Positions 1 through 5,663 of a stretch of DNA of 6,807 nucleotides are shown here, in pieces. A model generated the notes under the pieces. The model did no database searches. It was not told the origin of the DNA and saw only the letters and a list, made by a program, of their open reading frames with translations. Position numbers and translations under genes: made by a program. Every line of letters starts with the position of its first letter. Positions within the stretch are counted from its first letter, which is position 1. The stretch is from Gammaproteobacteria bacterium (lineage in GTDB: Bacteria > Pseudomonadota > Gammaproteobacteria > J044). The stretch lies in contig JALWNJ010000098.1 in NCBI GenBank assembly GCA_026995955.1, positions 1 through 6,807 on the forward strand, given 5' to 3'.

Positions 1-269
1 CGCGCTCCAAGCCGCATCCGCGCATGCTGGAGGAGATCGTGCGGGCGCTGGACCTGCCGCCGCGGGCGGGGCTGATGGTGGGCGACTCGGCCTATGATAT
101 CTTGATGGCCCATGCCGCCGGCATGGATGCGCTGGCCGTGGGCTGGGGCGTGCAGCCGGCCGAGGCCCTGCTGGAACACGATCCGGCCGGGCTGGTGGAG
201 GACATGCACGAGATCCCGCGCTGGCTGGCGCGGGCCGGTACCGAACGACGAACACGGGAGCCGCGATGA
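1..269 (+). CDS. HAD-family hydrolase, phosphoglycolate-phosphatase-like (3' end only)
   Basis: This is the C-terminal end of a haloacid dehalogenase-superfamily phosphatase; its start lies upstream of the window. The reading frame is open from base 3, so the ATG at 24 is an internal methionine, not the start. Two HAD motifs are visible: the motif III lysine in SKPHP (bases 6-20) and the motif IV acidic loop GDSAYD (bases 81-98), which in this family helps bind the Mg2+ needed for phosphate-ester hydrolysis. The motif I aspartate nucleophile would lie upstream and cannot be checked. The tail, ending near PRWLARAG, resembles the Gph-like HAD proteins encoded between rluC and sppA in pseudomonads (family knowledge). 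Its TGA overlaps the sppA ATG as ATGA (266-269), so the two are probably translationally coupled in one operon. The exact substrate cannot be told from this fragment. Confidence 0.88.
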   Translation, partial: RSKPHPRMLEEIVRALDLPPRAGLMVGDSAYDILMAHAAGMDALAVGWGVQPAEALLEHDPAGLVEDMHEIPRWLARAGTERRTREPR

Positions 270-1213
270 GCGAGGAACAGAAGCCGGGCTGGGAACGCGA
301 GGCCATCGAGCGGCTGGCGCGCGAGGGGCTGGTGGAGCAGCGGCGCAGCCGGCGCTGGGGCATCTTCTTCAAACTGCTGGGCTTTGCCTACCTGTTCGCC
401 CTGCTGGCCATCATGCTCGACAACCGCAACATCGACCTGGCCGAGGTGGAGCCGCATGTGGCGATGGTGGACCTCAAGGGCATCATCGCCGACGACACCG
501 AGGCCAGCGCCGACAATGTGGTACAGGGCCTGAAGGACGCCTTCGAGGCGGAGAAGAGCGTGGGCGTGATCCTGCGCATCAACAGCCCCGGCGGCAGCCC
601 GGTGCAGGCGGCCTACATCAACCGCGCCATCCGGCGCCTGCGCAAGGAGTACCCGGACAAGCCCCTCTACGCCGTGATCACCGACATCGGCGCCTCCGGC
701 GGCTACTACGCCGCGGTGGCGGCCGACCGCATCTATGCCGATGCCGGCAGCATCGTCGGCTCCATCGGCGTGCGCATGGACGGCTTCGGCTTCGTCGATG
801 CCATGCACAAGCTGGGCATCGAGCGGCGTCTGCTCACCGCCGGCGAGCACAAGGGCATGCTCGATCCCTTCCTGCCCGAGCGCAAGGACGAGGTGGCGCA
901 TGTGCAGCGCCTGCTGGACCAGATCCACCACCAGTTCATCGAGGTGGTGAAGCAGGGCCGCGGCGACCGCCTGGCCGACGACCCGAGCCTCTTCAGCGGC
1001 CTGTTCTGGACCGGCGAGGAGGCGCTGAAGCTGGGGCTCATCGACGGTCTGGCCAGCCCCGGCGAGGTGGCACGCAAGGAGTTCGGGCAGGAGAAGATCG
1101 TGGACTACACGGTGCAGGAAGGCCTGCTGGAGCAGCTCAGCCGCAAGCTGGGCAGCGCCGCGGCGCGCACGCTGCTGCGCGAGGGGCTGTTCGGCGGGGT
1201 CCTGCCGCGCTGA
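266..1213 (+). CDS. sppA: Signal peptide peptidase SppA, short form (peptidase family S49)
   Basis: This encodes a 315-residue membrane-anchored serine protease that degrades signal peptides left in the membrane after protein export. Residues 26-30 are basic (RRSRR) and precede one hydrophobic segment at about 32-51, predicting a cytoplasmic N-terminus and an extracytoplasmic catalytic domain. The S49 core is clear: NSPGG (106-110), the nucleophile Ser144 in GASGGYY, the SIVGSIGV strand (162-169), and the general-base Lys196 in GEHKGML. The Ser-to-Lys spacing of 52 residues is that of the Ser/Lys dyad in Bacillus SppA. The length fits the single-domain short form rather than the roughly 600-residue duplicated E. 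coli form. The ATG at 266 is supported by GGGAG at 256-260, five bases upstream, and by the four-base overlap with the HAD gene. Function by homology is well supported; the real substrates are not shown. Confidence 0.95.
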   Translation: MSEEQKPGWEREAIERLAREGLVEQRRSRRWGIFFKLLGFAYLFALLAIMLDNRNIDLAEVEPHVAMVDLKGIIADDTEASADNVVQGLKDAFEAEKSVGVILRINSPGGSPVQAAYINRAIRRLRKEYPDKPLYAVITDIGASGGYYAAVAADRIYADAGSIVGSIGVRMDGFGFVDAMHKLGIERRLLTAGEHKGMLDPFLPERKDEVAHVQRLLDQIHHQFIEVVKQGRGDRLADDPSLFSGLFWTGEEALKLGLIDGLASPGEVARKEFGQEKIVDYTVQEGLLEQLSRKLGSAAARTLLREGLFGGVLPR

Positions 1214-1227
1214 CCAATGGCCCTTGG

Positions 1228-1254
1228 TACAGGCTGGTTTTGCCGGGCCGATGG
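1228..1254 (+). promoter_or_regulatory. Candidate sigma-28 (FliA)-type promoter for the EAL-HDOD pair
   Basis: TACA (1228-1231), then 15 bases, then GCCGATGG (1247-1254) resembles the enterobacterial flagellar sigma-28 pattern TAAA-N15-GCCGATAA: three of four and six of eight bases match, at exactly the consensus spacing. Transcription would start near 1261, giving a leader of about 43 bases. An alternative is a sigma-70 promoter using TATCAT (1257-1262, five of six bases), but no good -35 lies 16-18 bases upstream of it. The spacer also holds a possible hairpin, GGCCC (1219-1223) with GGGCC (1245-1249), which overlaps these elements. A match this short can arise by chance in GC-rich DNA. Confidence 0.3.
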
Positions 1255-1303
1255 CGTATCATCGACAGGGCACACAACGACCGCCCAATGACAGGGAAAC
1301 ACA

Positions 1304-2512
1304 ATGGCGAATGAGGTCTACATCGGCCGCCAGCCGATCTTCAACCGCAAGCTCAAGACCACGGCCTACGAGCTGCTGTACCGCGACACCGAGGACAACC
1401 GCAGCGACCTGACGGGCGATGCGGCCACCTCGCGGGTCATCATCAATGCCTTCATCGAGATCGGGCTGGAGAACGTCATTGGCCCGCACGATGCCTTCTT
1501 CAAGCTGACGCGCGGCTTTCTGGTGGATCAGGAGCTGGGCATCTTCCCGCCCGAGCGCACCGTGTTCGAGGTGCCGAGCGACATCGAGGTGGACGAGGCG
1601 CTGATCGAGGCCATCAAGGGCCTCAAGTCGCAGGGTTACCGCATCGCGCTGGACAACTTCGTCATCCGCAAGGAGATCCTGCCGCTGCTGGCGGTGACCG
1701 ACATCGTCAAGATCGACACCAGCCAGCTCGACGAGGAACAGATCCGCAAGCATGTCGAGGTGCTCAAGCCCAAGGGCATCAAGCTGCTGGCTCAGAAGGT
1801 GGAGACGCCGGAACAGTTCAACCTGTACCAGGACCTGGGCATCGACTACTTTCAGGGGTACTTCTTCGCCAAACCCACGGTGGTGAAGAGCAAGCGCGTC
1901 CCGGCCAACAAGATGACCGTGATGCAGCTCCTGGCGCGGGTCAACGACCCCGATGTCACCATGGACGAGCTGGCCGAGCTCATCCAGCAGGATGTCTCGC
2001 TCAGCGTGAAGGTCCTGAAATACGTGAACTCTCCCATCACCGGCCTGTCGCGCGAGATCGATTCCATCCAGCGCGCGCTGATCCTGCTCGGTGTGGACAT
2101 GATCAAGTACTGGGTGTCGATCATGGCGATGTCGGACCTTGCCAGCGAGAATACGCCGGACGAGCTGATCACCACGCTGCTGGCGCGTGCCCGCAGCTGC
2201 GAGCTGCTGGCGAAGCAGGTCGGGGCCGAGAATCCGGCCAGCTATTTCACCGTGGGGCTGTTCTCGGCGCTGGATGTGGTCATGGAGACCGACATGGAGA
2301 CGGTGCTGGCGCAGCTGCCCCTGGTGGACGAAGTGAAACAGGCCCTGCTGCACCTCAAGGGCGACATGGGTCAGGCGCTGCGCTGCACCATGGCGCTGGA
2401 ATCGGGGCTCATCGACGAGGCGGCGTTCCACGACCTCGACGCCGGCGAGCTGGCACGCATCAACCGCGAGGCCATGCACTGGGCCGACGAGGTGCGCGCC
2501 CACGCTGCCTGA
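1304..2512 (+). CDS. EAL-HDOD signalling protein (YuxH/COG3434 type), degenerate EAL copy
   Basis: This is a 402-residue soluble protein with an EAL-type domain at about 5-192 and an HDOD domain at about 200-390, the usual length and order for this family. EAL domains hydrolyse cyclic-di-GMP; HDOD domains are HD-like folds without phosphohydrolase residues and serve in signalling complexes (family knowledge). The ExLxR signature is kept as ELLYR (23-27), as are Glu89, Asp117, Lys136 and QGYFFAKP (184-191). However, the usual Asn is Lys67 (FFKLTR), the second Asp of DDF is Asn118 (LDNF), and the AEGVE glutamate is Gln164 (AQKVE). It is therefore probably not an active phosphodiesterase and may instead bind ligand or partner. 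The ATG has AGGGA at 1293-1297, six bases upstream. It is the upstream member of a tandem pair; I see no transmembrane segment or sensor domain. Confidence 0.92.
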   Translation: MANEVYIGRQPIFNRKLKTTAYELLYRDTEDNRSDLTGDAATSRVIINAFIEIGLENVIGPHDAFFKLTRGFLVDQELGIFPPERTVFEVPSDIEVDEALIEAIKGLKSQGYRIALDNFVIRKEILPLLAVTDIVKIDTSQLDEEQIRKHVEVLKPKGIKLLAQKVETPEQFNLYQDLGIDYFQGYFFAKPTVVKSKRVPANKMTVMQLLARVNDPDVTMDELAELIQQDVSLSVKVLKYVNSPITGLSREIDSIQRALILLGVDMIKYWVSIMAMSDLASENTPDELITTLLARARSCELLAKQVGAENPASYFTVGLFSALDVVMETDMETVLAQLPLVDEVKQALLHLKGDMGQALRCTMALESGLIDEAAFHDLDAGELARINREAMHWADEVRAHAA

Positions 2513-2519
2513 CAGGACA

Positions 2520-2534
2520 TGCGGCAGCGCCGCA
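2520..2534 (+). other. Short hairpin between the two EAL-HDOD genes
   Basis: TGCGGC (2520-2525) can pair with GCCGCA (2529-2534) around a three-base loop, just after the first EAL-HDOD stop codon. No T-run follows, so it is not a convincing intrinsic terminator; it could stabilise the 3' end of the first gene's message or set relative expression. The rest of the 68-bp gap is a purine-rich spacer with GACAA/GACGA-like units and no recognisable promoter, so cotranscription of the two genes is likely. Confidence 0.3.
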
Positions 2535-2566
2535 GCAAGAGACAAGACGAAGACAACGGACACCGG

Positions 2567-2573
2567 AAAGGAG
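2567..2573 (+). promoter_or_regulatory. Strong ribosome binding site deciding a TTG start
   Basis: AAAGGAG sits seven bases before the TTG at 2581. It is the strongest Shine-Dalgarno match seen in the window and fixes the start of the second EAL-HDOD gene at a non-ATG codon. The first in-frame residues after TTG (ATAFIGRQPIF) align with the start of the upstream paralogue (ANEVYIGRQPIF), independently supporting this choice. Confidence 0.8.
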
Positions 2574-2580
2574 TCGAGAC

Positions 2581-3801
2581 TTGGCCACGGCATTCATCGG
2601 CAGACAGCCGATCTTCAACCGCAAGCTGCGCACGCAGGCCTACGAGCTGCTGTACCGCAGCGACAACTCCGGTAAGGCAGGCGTGGAGGACGACCGGGCG
2701 GCGACCGCCAGCCTGCTGCTGGATCTGCTCACCGAGGTGGGGCTGGAGAAGATCGTCGGCAAGCACCCGGCCTGGATCAATGTGCCGGAGGCGATGCTGC
2801 TGGAAGGGCGGCTCGGCGAGGTGCTGCCCACCCAGTGCGCGCTGGAGATCCTGGAGACGGTGCGGCCCACGCCCGAGGTGGTGGAGCAGGTAGGCCGGCT
2901 GAAGGATCTGGGCTACACCATCGTGCTCGACGACTTCGCCTGGACCGAGGCCCACAAGCCGCTGGTGGCGCTGGCCGATGTGGTCAAGCTCGATGTGCTG
3001 GAGCACGACGACATGGCGCTGGCCTCGCACATGGAGCGCATCCACCAGCTGGCGCCCGAGGCGAAGCTGCTGGCGGAGAAGATCGAGCAGCGCGAGCGCT
3101 TCAACGACCTGCAGGACATGGGCTTCGACTACTTCCAGGGGTATTTCTTCGCCCGCCCGCAGGTGGTGCGCGCCGAGCGCATCCCGGCCAACCAGCTCGC
3201 CGTGATGGAGCTCATCGGGCGCGTCAACGACCCCGAGGTGGGGCTGCCCGAGCTGGCCGAGATCATCGCCCGCGATGCCGCGCTGTCGGTCAAGACCCTG
3301 CGCTATGTGAACTCGCCCGCCGTGGGCCTGCGCGCCCAGGTGGAATCGGTGCAGCAGGCGCTGACCCTGCTCGGGCTCGACACCATCCGCCACTGGGTGA
3401 CGGTGCTCTCCATTGCCGGCATGGACTTCGGCGACAACAGCCCGGAGCTGTTCCTGGTGATGCTCACCCGGGCCCGTTTCTGCGAACTGGTGTCGAAGGA
3501 GGCCGGTCTGGAGAAGCCCGGCACCTACTTCACCATCGGCCTGCTGTCGGCCATCGATGTGCTGATGAACGCCGATATGGAAAAGATCATCGGCGAACTG
3601 CCGCTCACCGACGAGGTGAAGGCGGCGCTGATCCGGCACGAGGGAGTGGGCGGCGACATCCTGCGCACCGCCATGGCGCTGGAGCAGGGGCTGATGAACG
3701 AGATCATGTTCCGCGAGGTGGACGGCGAGACGCTCAACCGCTGCTGGCTCGAGGCCATGGAATGGGCCGACGAGGTCAACCGCGTGTCGGAGGCCGGCTG
3801 A
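2581..3801 (+). CDS. EAL-HDOD signalling protein (YuxH/COG3434 type), copy retaining EAL ligand residues
   Basis: This 406-residue paralogue of the preceding gene has the same architecture: EAL-type domain at about 4-194 and HDOD domain at about 202-395. The copies align almost end to end with few gaps; by eye roughly half the residues agree. Here the EAL positions are kept: Glu22 and Arg26 in ELLYR, Asn67 (WINVP), Glu89 and Glu92 (LEILE), Asp117-Asp118 (LDDF), Lys136 (VVKLD), Glu166 and Glu169 (AEKIE), and QGYFFARP (186-193). Loop 6 is atypical, reading DDFAWTE rather than DDFGTG, so c-di-GMP hydrolysis is possible but unproven; ligand binding alone is an alternative. The start is TTG with AAAGGAG seven bases upstream. 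Codon 8 is a rare-looking AGA in an otherwise GC-ending gene. It is probably cotranscribed with its neighbour and converges with maf seven bases downstream. Confidence 0.92.
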   Translation: MATAFIGRQPIFNRKLRTQAYELLYRSDNSGKAGVEDDRAATASLLLDLLTEVGLEKIVGKHPAWINVPEAMLLEGRLGEVLPTQCALEILETVRPTPEVVEQVGRLKDLGYTIVLDDFAWTEAHKPLVALADVVKLDVLEHDDMALASHMERIHQLAPEAKLLAEKIEQRERFNDLQDMGFDYFQGYFFARPQVVRAERIPANQLAVMELIGRVNDPEVGLPELAEIIARDAALSVKTLRYVNSPAVGLRAQVESVQQALTLLGLDTIRHWVTVLSIAGMDFGDNSPELFLVMLTRARFCELVSKEAGLEKPGTYFTIGLLSAIDVLMNADMEKIIGELPLTDEVKAALIRHEGVGGDILRTAMALEQGLMNEIMFREVDGETLNRCWLEAMEWADEVNRVSEAG

Positions 3802-3819
3802 AGCGGACTCAGTCCTCCG
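3788..3819. terminator. Hairpin at the convergent gene junction (possible bidirectional 3' end)
   Basis: CGGAGG (3788-3793) pairs with CCTCCG (3814-3819), and inside it CTGA (3798-3801) pairs with TCAG (3809-3812) around a seven-base loop, giving ten base pairs with a four-base and a one-base bulge. The structure covers both stop codons (TGA at 3799-3801; TGA of maf on the minus strand at 3811-3809). A competing fold is GGAC-TCA-GTCC at 3805-3815. No T-tract follows on either strand, so it is not a classical intrinsic terminator; it may block readthrough or protect 3' ends. The call rests on base pairing alone. Confidence 0.35.
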
Positions 3820-4405
3820 GCGGCAGCGGCAGCACCAGGCCGAAGGCCTCCAGCATCGAAACCAGGCGGATCAGCGGCAGGCCGATCAGGGCCGTCGGGT
3901 CGTCGCCGCGCAGGTGACGGAACAGGGTGATGCCCAGCCCCTCCGACTTGAAGCTGCCGGCGCAGTTCCAGGGCTGCTCGCGCAGCAGGTAGTTGCGGAT
4001 GCGCGCGTCGTCCAGCGCGCGAAAGCCCACCTCGAAGGGCACGCAATCGACCTCGGCGCGGCCGCTGGCCGCATCCACCACGCACAGGCCGGTCTCGAAC
4101 CGCACTGCACGGCCCGAACTCGCCCGCAACTGTTCGAAGGCGCGCTCGAAACCGCCCGGCTTGCCCAGCACCCGGCCGTCGATGACGGCGCACTGATCCG
4201 AGCCGATGACCAGCCCGTCTTGCATCGTATCCGCCACGGCGCGCGCCTTGGCCTCGGCCAGGCGCCGTACCATGGCGCGCGGGGACTCGTCGGGCAGGCG
4301 CGCCTCGTCCACCTCGGGCGCCGCCTGTTCGAAGGGAATCTGCAACCGGCCCAGCAGCTCGGCGCGAAACGGCGAGGTGGAGGCGAGGACGATGCGCGGC
4401 GTCAT
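3809..4405 (-). CDS. yceF: Maf-family nucleotide pyrophosphatase, YceF type (probable 7-methyl-GTP pyrophosphatase)
   Basis: This 198-residue protein belongs to the Maf/HAM1-like house-cleaning pyrophosphatases, which hydrolyse non-canonical or modified nucleoside triphosphates to monophosphates in the cytoplasm. The Maf signature is at the N-terminus (LASTSPFRAELL, 7-18), followed by Glu31 in PEVDE, Lys53, the catalytic-site aspartate Asp70 in IGSDQ, and Lys82 in LGKP. The sequence NCAGSFKSEGLGITLF (147-162) and the ending IGLPL (174-178) closely match E. coli YceF, which acts on m7GTP, rather than the dTTP/UTP-specific YhdE branch. A longer frame reads through upstream, but homology starts at the ATG at 4405-4403. 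That ATG overlaps the aminotransferase TGA as ATGA, and no good Shine-Dalgarno is visible, so translation probably depends on coupling. In many gammaproteobacteria this gene follows sppA; here it is inverted and separated from it. Confidence 0.93.
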   Translation of the reverse strand: MTPRIVLASTSPFRAELLGRLQIPFEQAAPEVDEARLPDESPRAMVRRLAEAKARAVADTMQDGLVIGSDQCAVIDGRVLGKPGGFERAFEQLRASSGRAVRFETGLCVVDAASGRAEVDCVPFEVGFRALDDARIRNYLLREQPWNCAGSFKSEGLGITLFRHLRGDDPTALIGLPLIRLVSMLEAFGLVLPLPPED

Positions 4406-5580
4406 GAACCGATGAAGCCGGCGAGGCGGTCCAGGGCCTTTTCCAGGTTCTCCATGCTGGTGGCGAACGACAGGCGCACATGTCCGCCCAGGCCAAAGGC
4501 CGCGCCCGGCACCACCGCCACATTGGCCTCTTCCAGCAGACGCTTGCCGAATTCGGTGTCGTCGTCGATGCCCAGCTTGCGCAGCGCGCCCTCGATGTTG
4601 GGGAAGCTGTAGAAGGTGCCGTCGGAGGGCAGGCAGGAGACGCCGTCGATGGCGTTCAGACGATCCACCACGAAGGCATGGCGACGCTCGAAGGCGGCCA
4701 GCATCTCCTGCACGCAGGACTGGTCGCCGTTGAGCGCGGCGACGCTGGCGGCCTGCGAGATGGAGGCCGGGTTGGAGGTGCTCTGCGACTGGATCTTCTT
4801 CATCGCCGCGATCAGCGGTGCCGGCCCGGCGGCGTAGCCGATGCGCCAGCCGGTCATGGAATAGGCCTTGGACACGCCATTGAGGACGATGGTACGCGCC
4901 TTGAGTTCGGGGCAGGCATTGAGAATGTTCACGAACCGCCGGCCGCCGAACAGGATGTGCTCGTACATGTCGTCGGTGGCGACGAGCACCTGCGGGTGGC
5001 GCAGCAGCACCTCGCCCAGCGCGCGCAGCTCGTCTTCCTCGTAGGCCACGCCGGTGGGGTTGGACGGGCTGTTGATGACGAACAGGCGGGTGCGCTCGGT
5101 GATGGCGGCCTCGAGCTGCTCGGGGCGCAGCTTGAAACGCTGTTCCTGGCCGGCGGCGACGATGACGGGCCGGCCGTCGGCCAGCAGCACCATGTCCGGG
5201 TAGGAGACCCAGTAGGGCGCCGGGATGATGACCTCGTCGCCCTCGTCCAGCAGGGCCTGGCAGAGGTTGTAGAAGCTCTGCTTGCCGCCGCAGGAGACCA
5301 AGATCTGCTCCGGCTGGTAGTTCAGGCCGTTGTCGCGCCGGAACTTGTCGATGATGGCCTGCTTGAGCGAGGCGGTACCGTCCACGGGGGTGTATCTGGT
5401 CATGCCGCGGGCGATGGCGTCCACGGCCGCCTGCTTGATGTGCTCGGGCGTGTCGAAATCCGGCTCGCCGGCCCCCAGGCCAATGATGTCCCGGCCCTCG
5501 GCGCGCAGGGCGTTGGCGCGGGCGGTGACGGCAAGGGTGGGCGAGGGCTTGATGCGCGCGACGCGCTGCGACAGCTTCAT
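4402..5580 (-). CDS. aspC: PLP-dependent aminotransferase, aspartate type, subgroup Ib
   Basis: This 392-residue class I/II aminotransferase most likely interconverts aspartate and oxaloacetate with glutamate/2-oxoglutarate in the cytoplasm. The fold-type I landmarks are present: GLGAGEPDFDTP (34-45), SCGGKQ (96-101), SPSNPTG (171-177) with Asn174, Asp203 and Tyr206 in TDDMYE, the PLP-binding Lys238 in GVSKAYSMTGWRIGY, Arg246, and the carboxylate-binding Arg369 in VRLSFATS. The overall pattern, including Lys100 in GGKQ, follows the Thermus-type (Ib) aspartate aminotransferases rather than the E. coli AspC (Ia) branch, so the symbol is functional rather than orthologous. Some Ib enzymes also accept prephenate or other acids, and specificity cannot be settled here. 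The ATG at 5580-5578 has GAGGA (5594-5590) nine bases upstream. It is divergent from uvrB, as in Pseudomonas (family knowledge), and heads a two-gene operon with yceF. Confidence 0.93.
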   Translation of the reverse strand: MKLSQRVARIKPSPTLAVTARANALRAEGRDIIGLGAGEPDFDTPEHIKQAAVDAIARGMTRYTPVDGTASLKQAIIDKFRRDNGLNYQPEQILVSCGGKQSFYNLCQALLDEGDEVIIPAPYWVSYPDMVLLADGRPVIVAAGQEQRFKLRPEQLEAAITERTRLFVINSPSNPTGVAYEEDELRALGEVLLRHPQVLVATDDMYEHILFGGRRFVNILNACPELKARTIVLNGVSKAYSMTGWRIGYAAGPAPLIAAMKKIQSQSTSNPASISQAASVAALNGDQSCVQEMLAAFERRHAFVVDRLNAIDGVSCLPSDGTFYSFPNIEGALRKLGIDDDTEFGKRLLEEANVAVVPGAAFGLGGHVRLSFATSMENLEKALDRLAGFIGS

Positions 5581-5589
5581 GGAAGGGTT

Positions 5590-5594
5590 TCCTC
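5590..5594 (-). promoter_or_regulatory. Ribosome binding site of the aminotransferase gene
   Basis: On the minus strand GAGGA lies nine bases before the ATG at 5580-5578. It supports that start over in-frame codons further upstream. The minus-strand frame of yceF also runs open through this whole gene, but has no comparable site at its distal ATG near 5647. Confidence 0.65.
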
Positions 5595-5628
5595 AGGGAT
5601 CCTGCGGGGCTCTTTTTTCGACGGCGTG

Positions 5629-5637
5629 TAATATACT
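5629..5637. promoter_or_regulatory. Overlapping divergent -10 elements between the aminotransferase gene and uvrB
   Basis: The nine bases TAATATACT form the only A/T-rich patch of this kind in the 83-bp divergent spacer. On the plus strand TATACT (5632-5637) is a five-of-six -10 match for uvrB, with a leader of roughly 20 bases. On the minus strand TATATT (5635-5630) is a five-of-six -10 match for the aminotransferase gene. Neither has a good -35 at 16-18 bases, so activators or a weak -35 are likely. Because the two -10s share bases, RNA polymerase binding in the two directions would be mutually exclusive. No LexA-type operator is seen. Confidence 0.45.
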
Positions 5638-5663
5638 GGAAAACCACCCGGAACCGTTAGCGT

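Noticed and set aside
24..269. A complete small 81-residue protein starting at ATG 24
   Set aside because: The frame is open to the window edge, and the HAD motif III lysine lies before this ATG, so it is the tail of a longer HAD protein.
1218..1250. Sigma-54 promoter in the sppA/EAL-HDOD spacer (TGG and TTTTGC elements)
   Set aside because: No GG and GC pair occurs with the required ten-base spacing.
1259..2593. Long open frame on the minus strand opposite the first EAL-HDOD gene (also 2371-3639 opposite the second)
   Set aside because: The translations are His/Gln/Leu/Val-rich low-complexity strings without recognisable domains, as expected from the complement of GC-rich codons. The plus-strand frames carry clear domains and ribosome sites.
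5594..5618. Intrinsic terminator suggested by the T-run at 5613-5618
   Set aside because: The only hairpin nearby, CAGG-GAT-CCTG at 5594-5604, is four base pairs and sits eight bases before the T-run, and no plus-strand gene ends here. It is more likely leader sequence of the aminotransferase gene.
3809..5647. A single 612-codon minus-strand frame suggesting a long fusion ending in Maf
   Set aside because: Only the last 198 residues show homology. The upstream part is Arg/Ala/Gly-rich noise lying over the real aminotransferase gene in another frame, so Maf starts at 4405.
5625..5651. LexA/SOS box in front of uvrB
   Set aside because: The AT-rich core superficially recalls a LexA site, but no CTG-N10-CAG spacing exists anywhere in 5581-5663.
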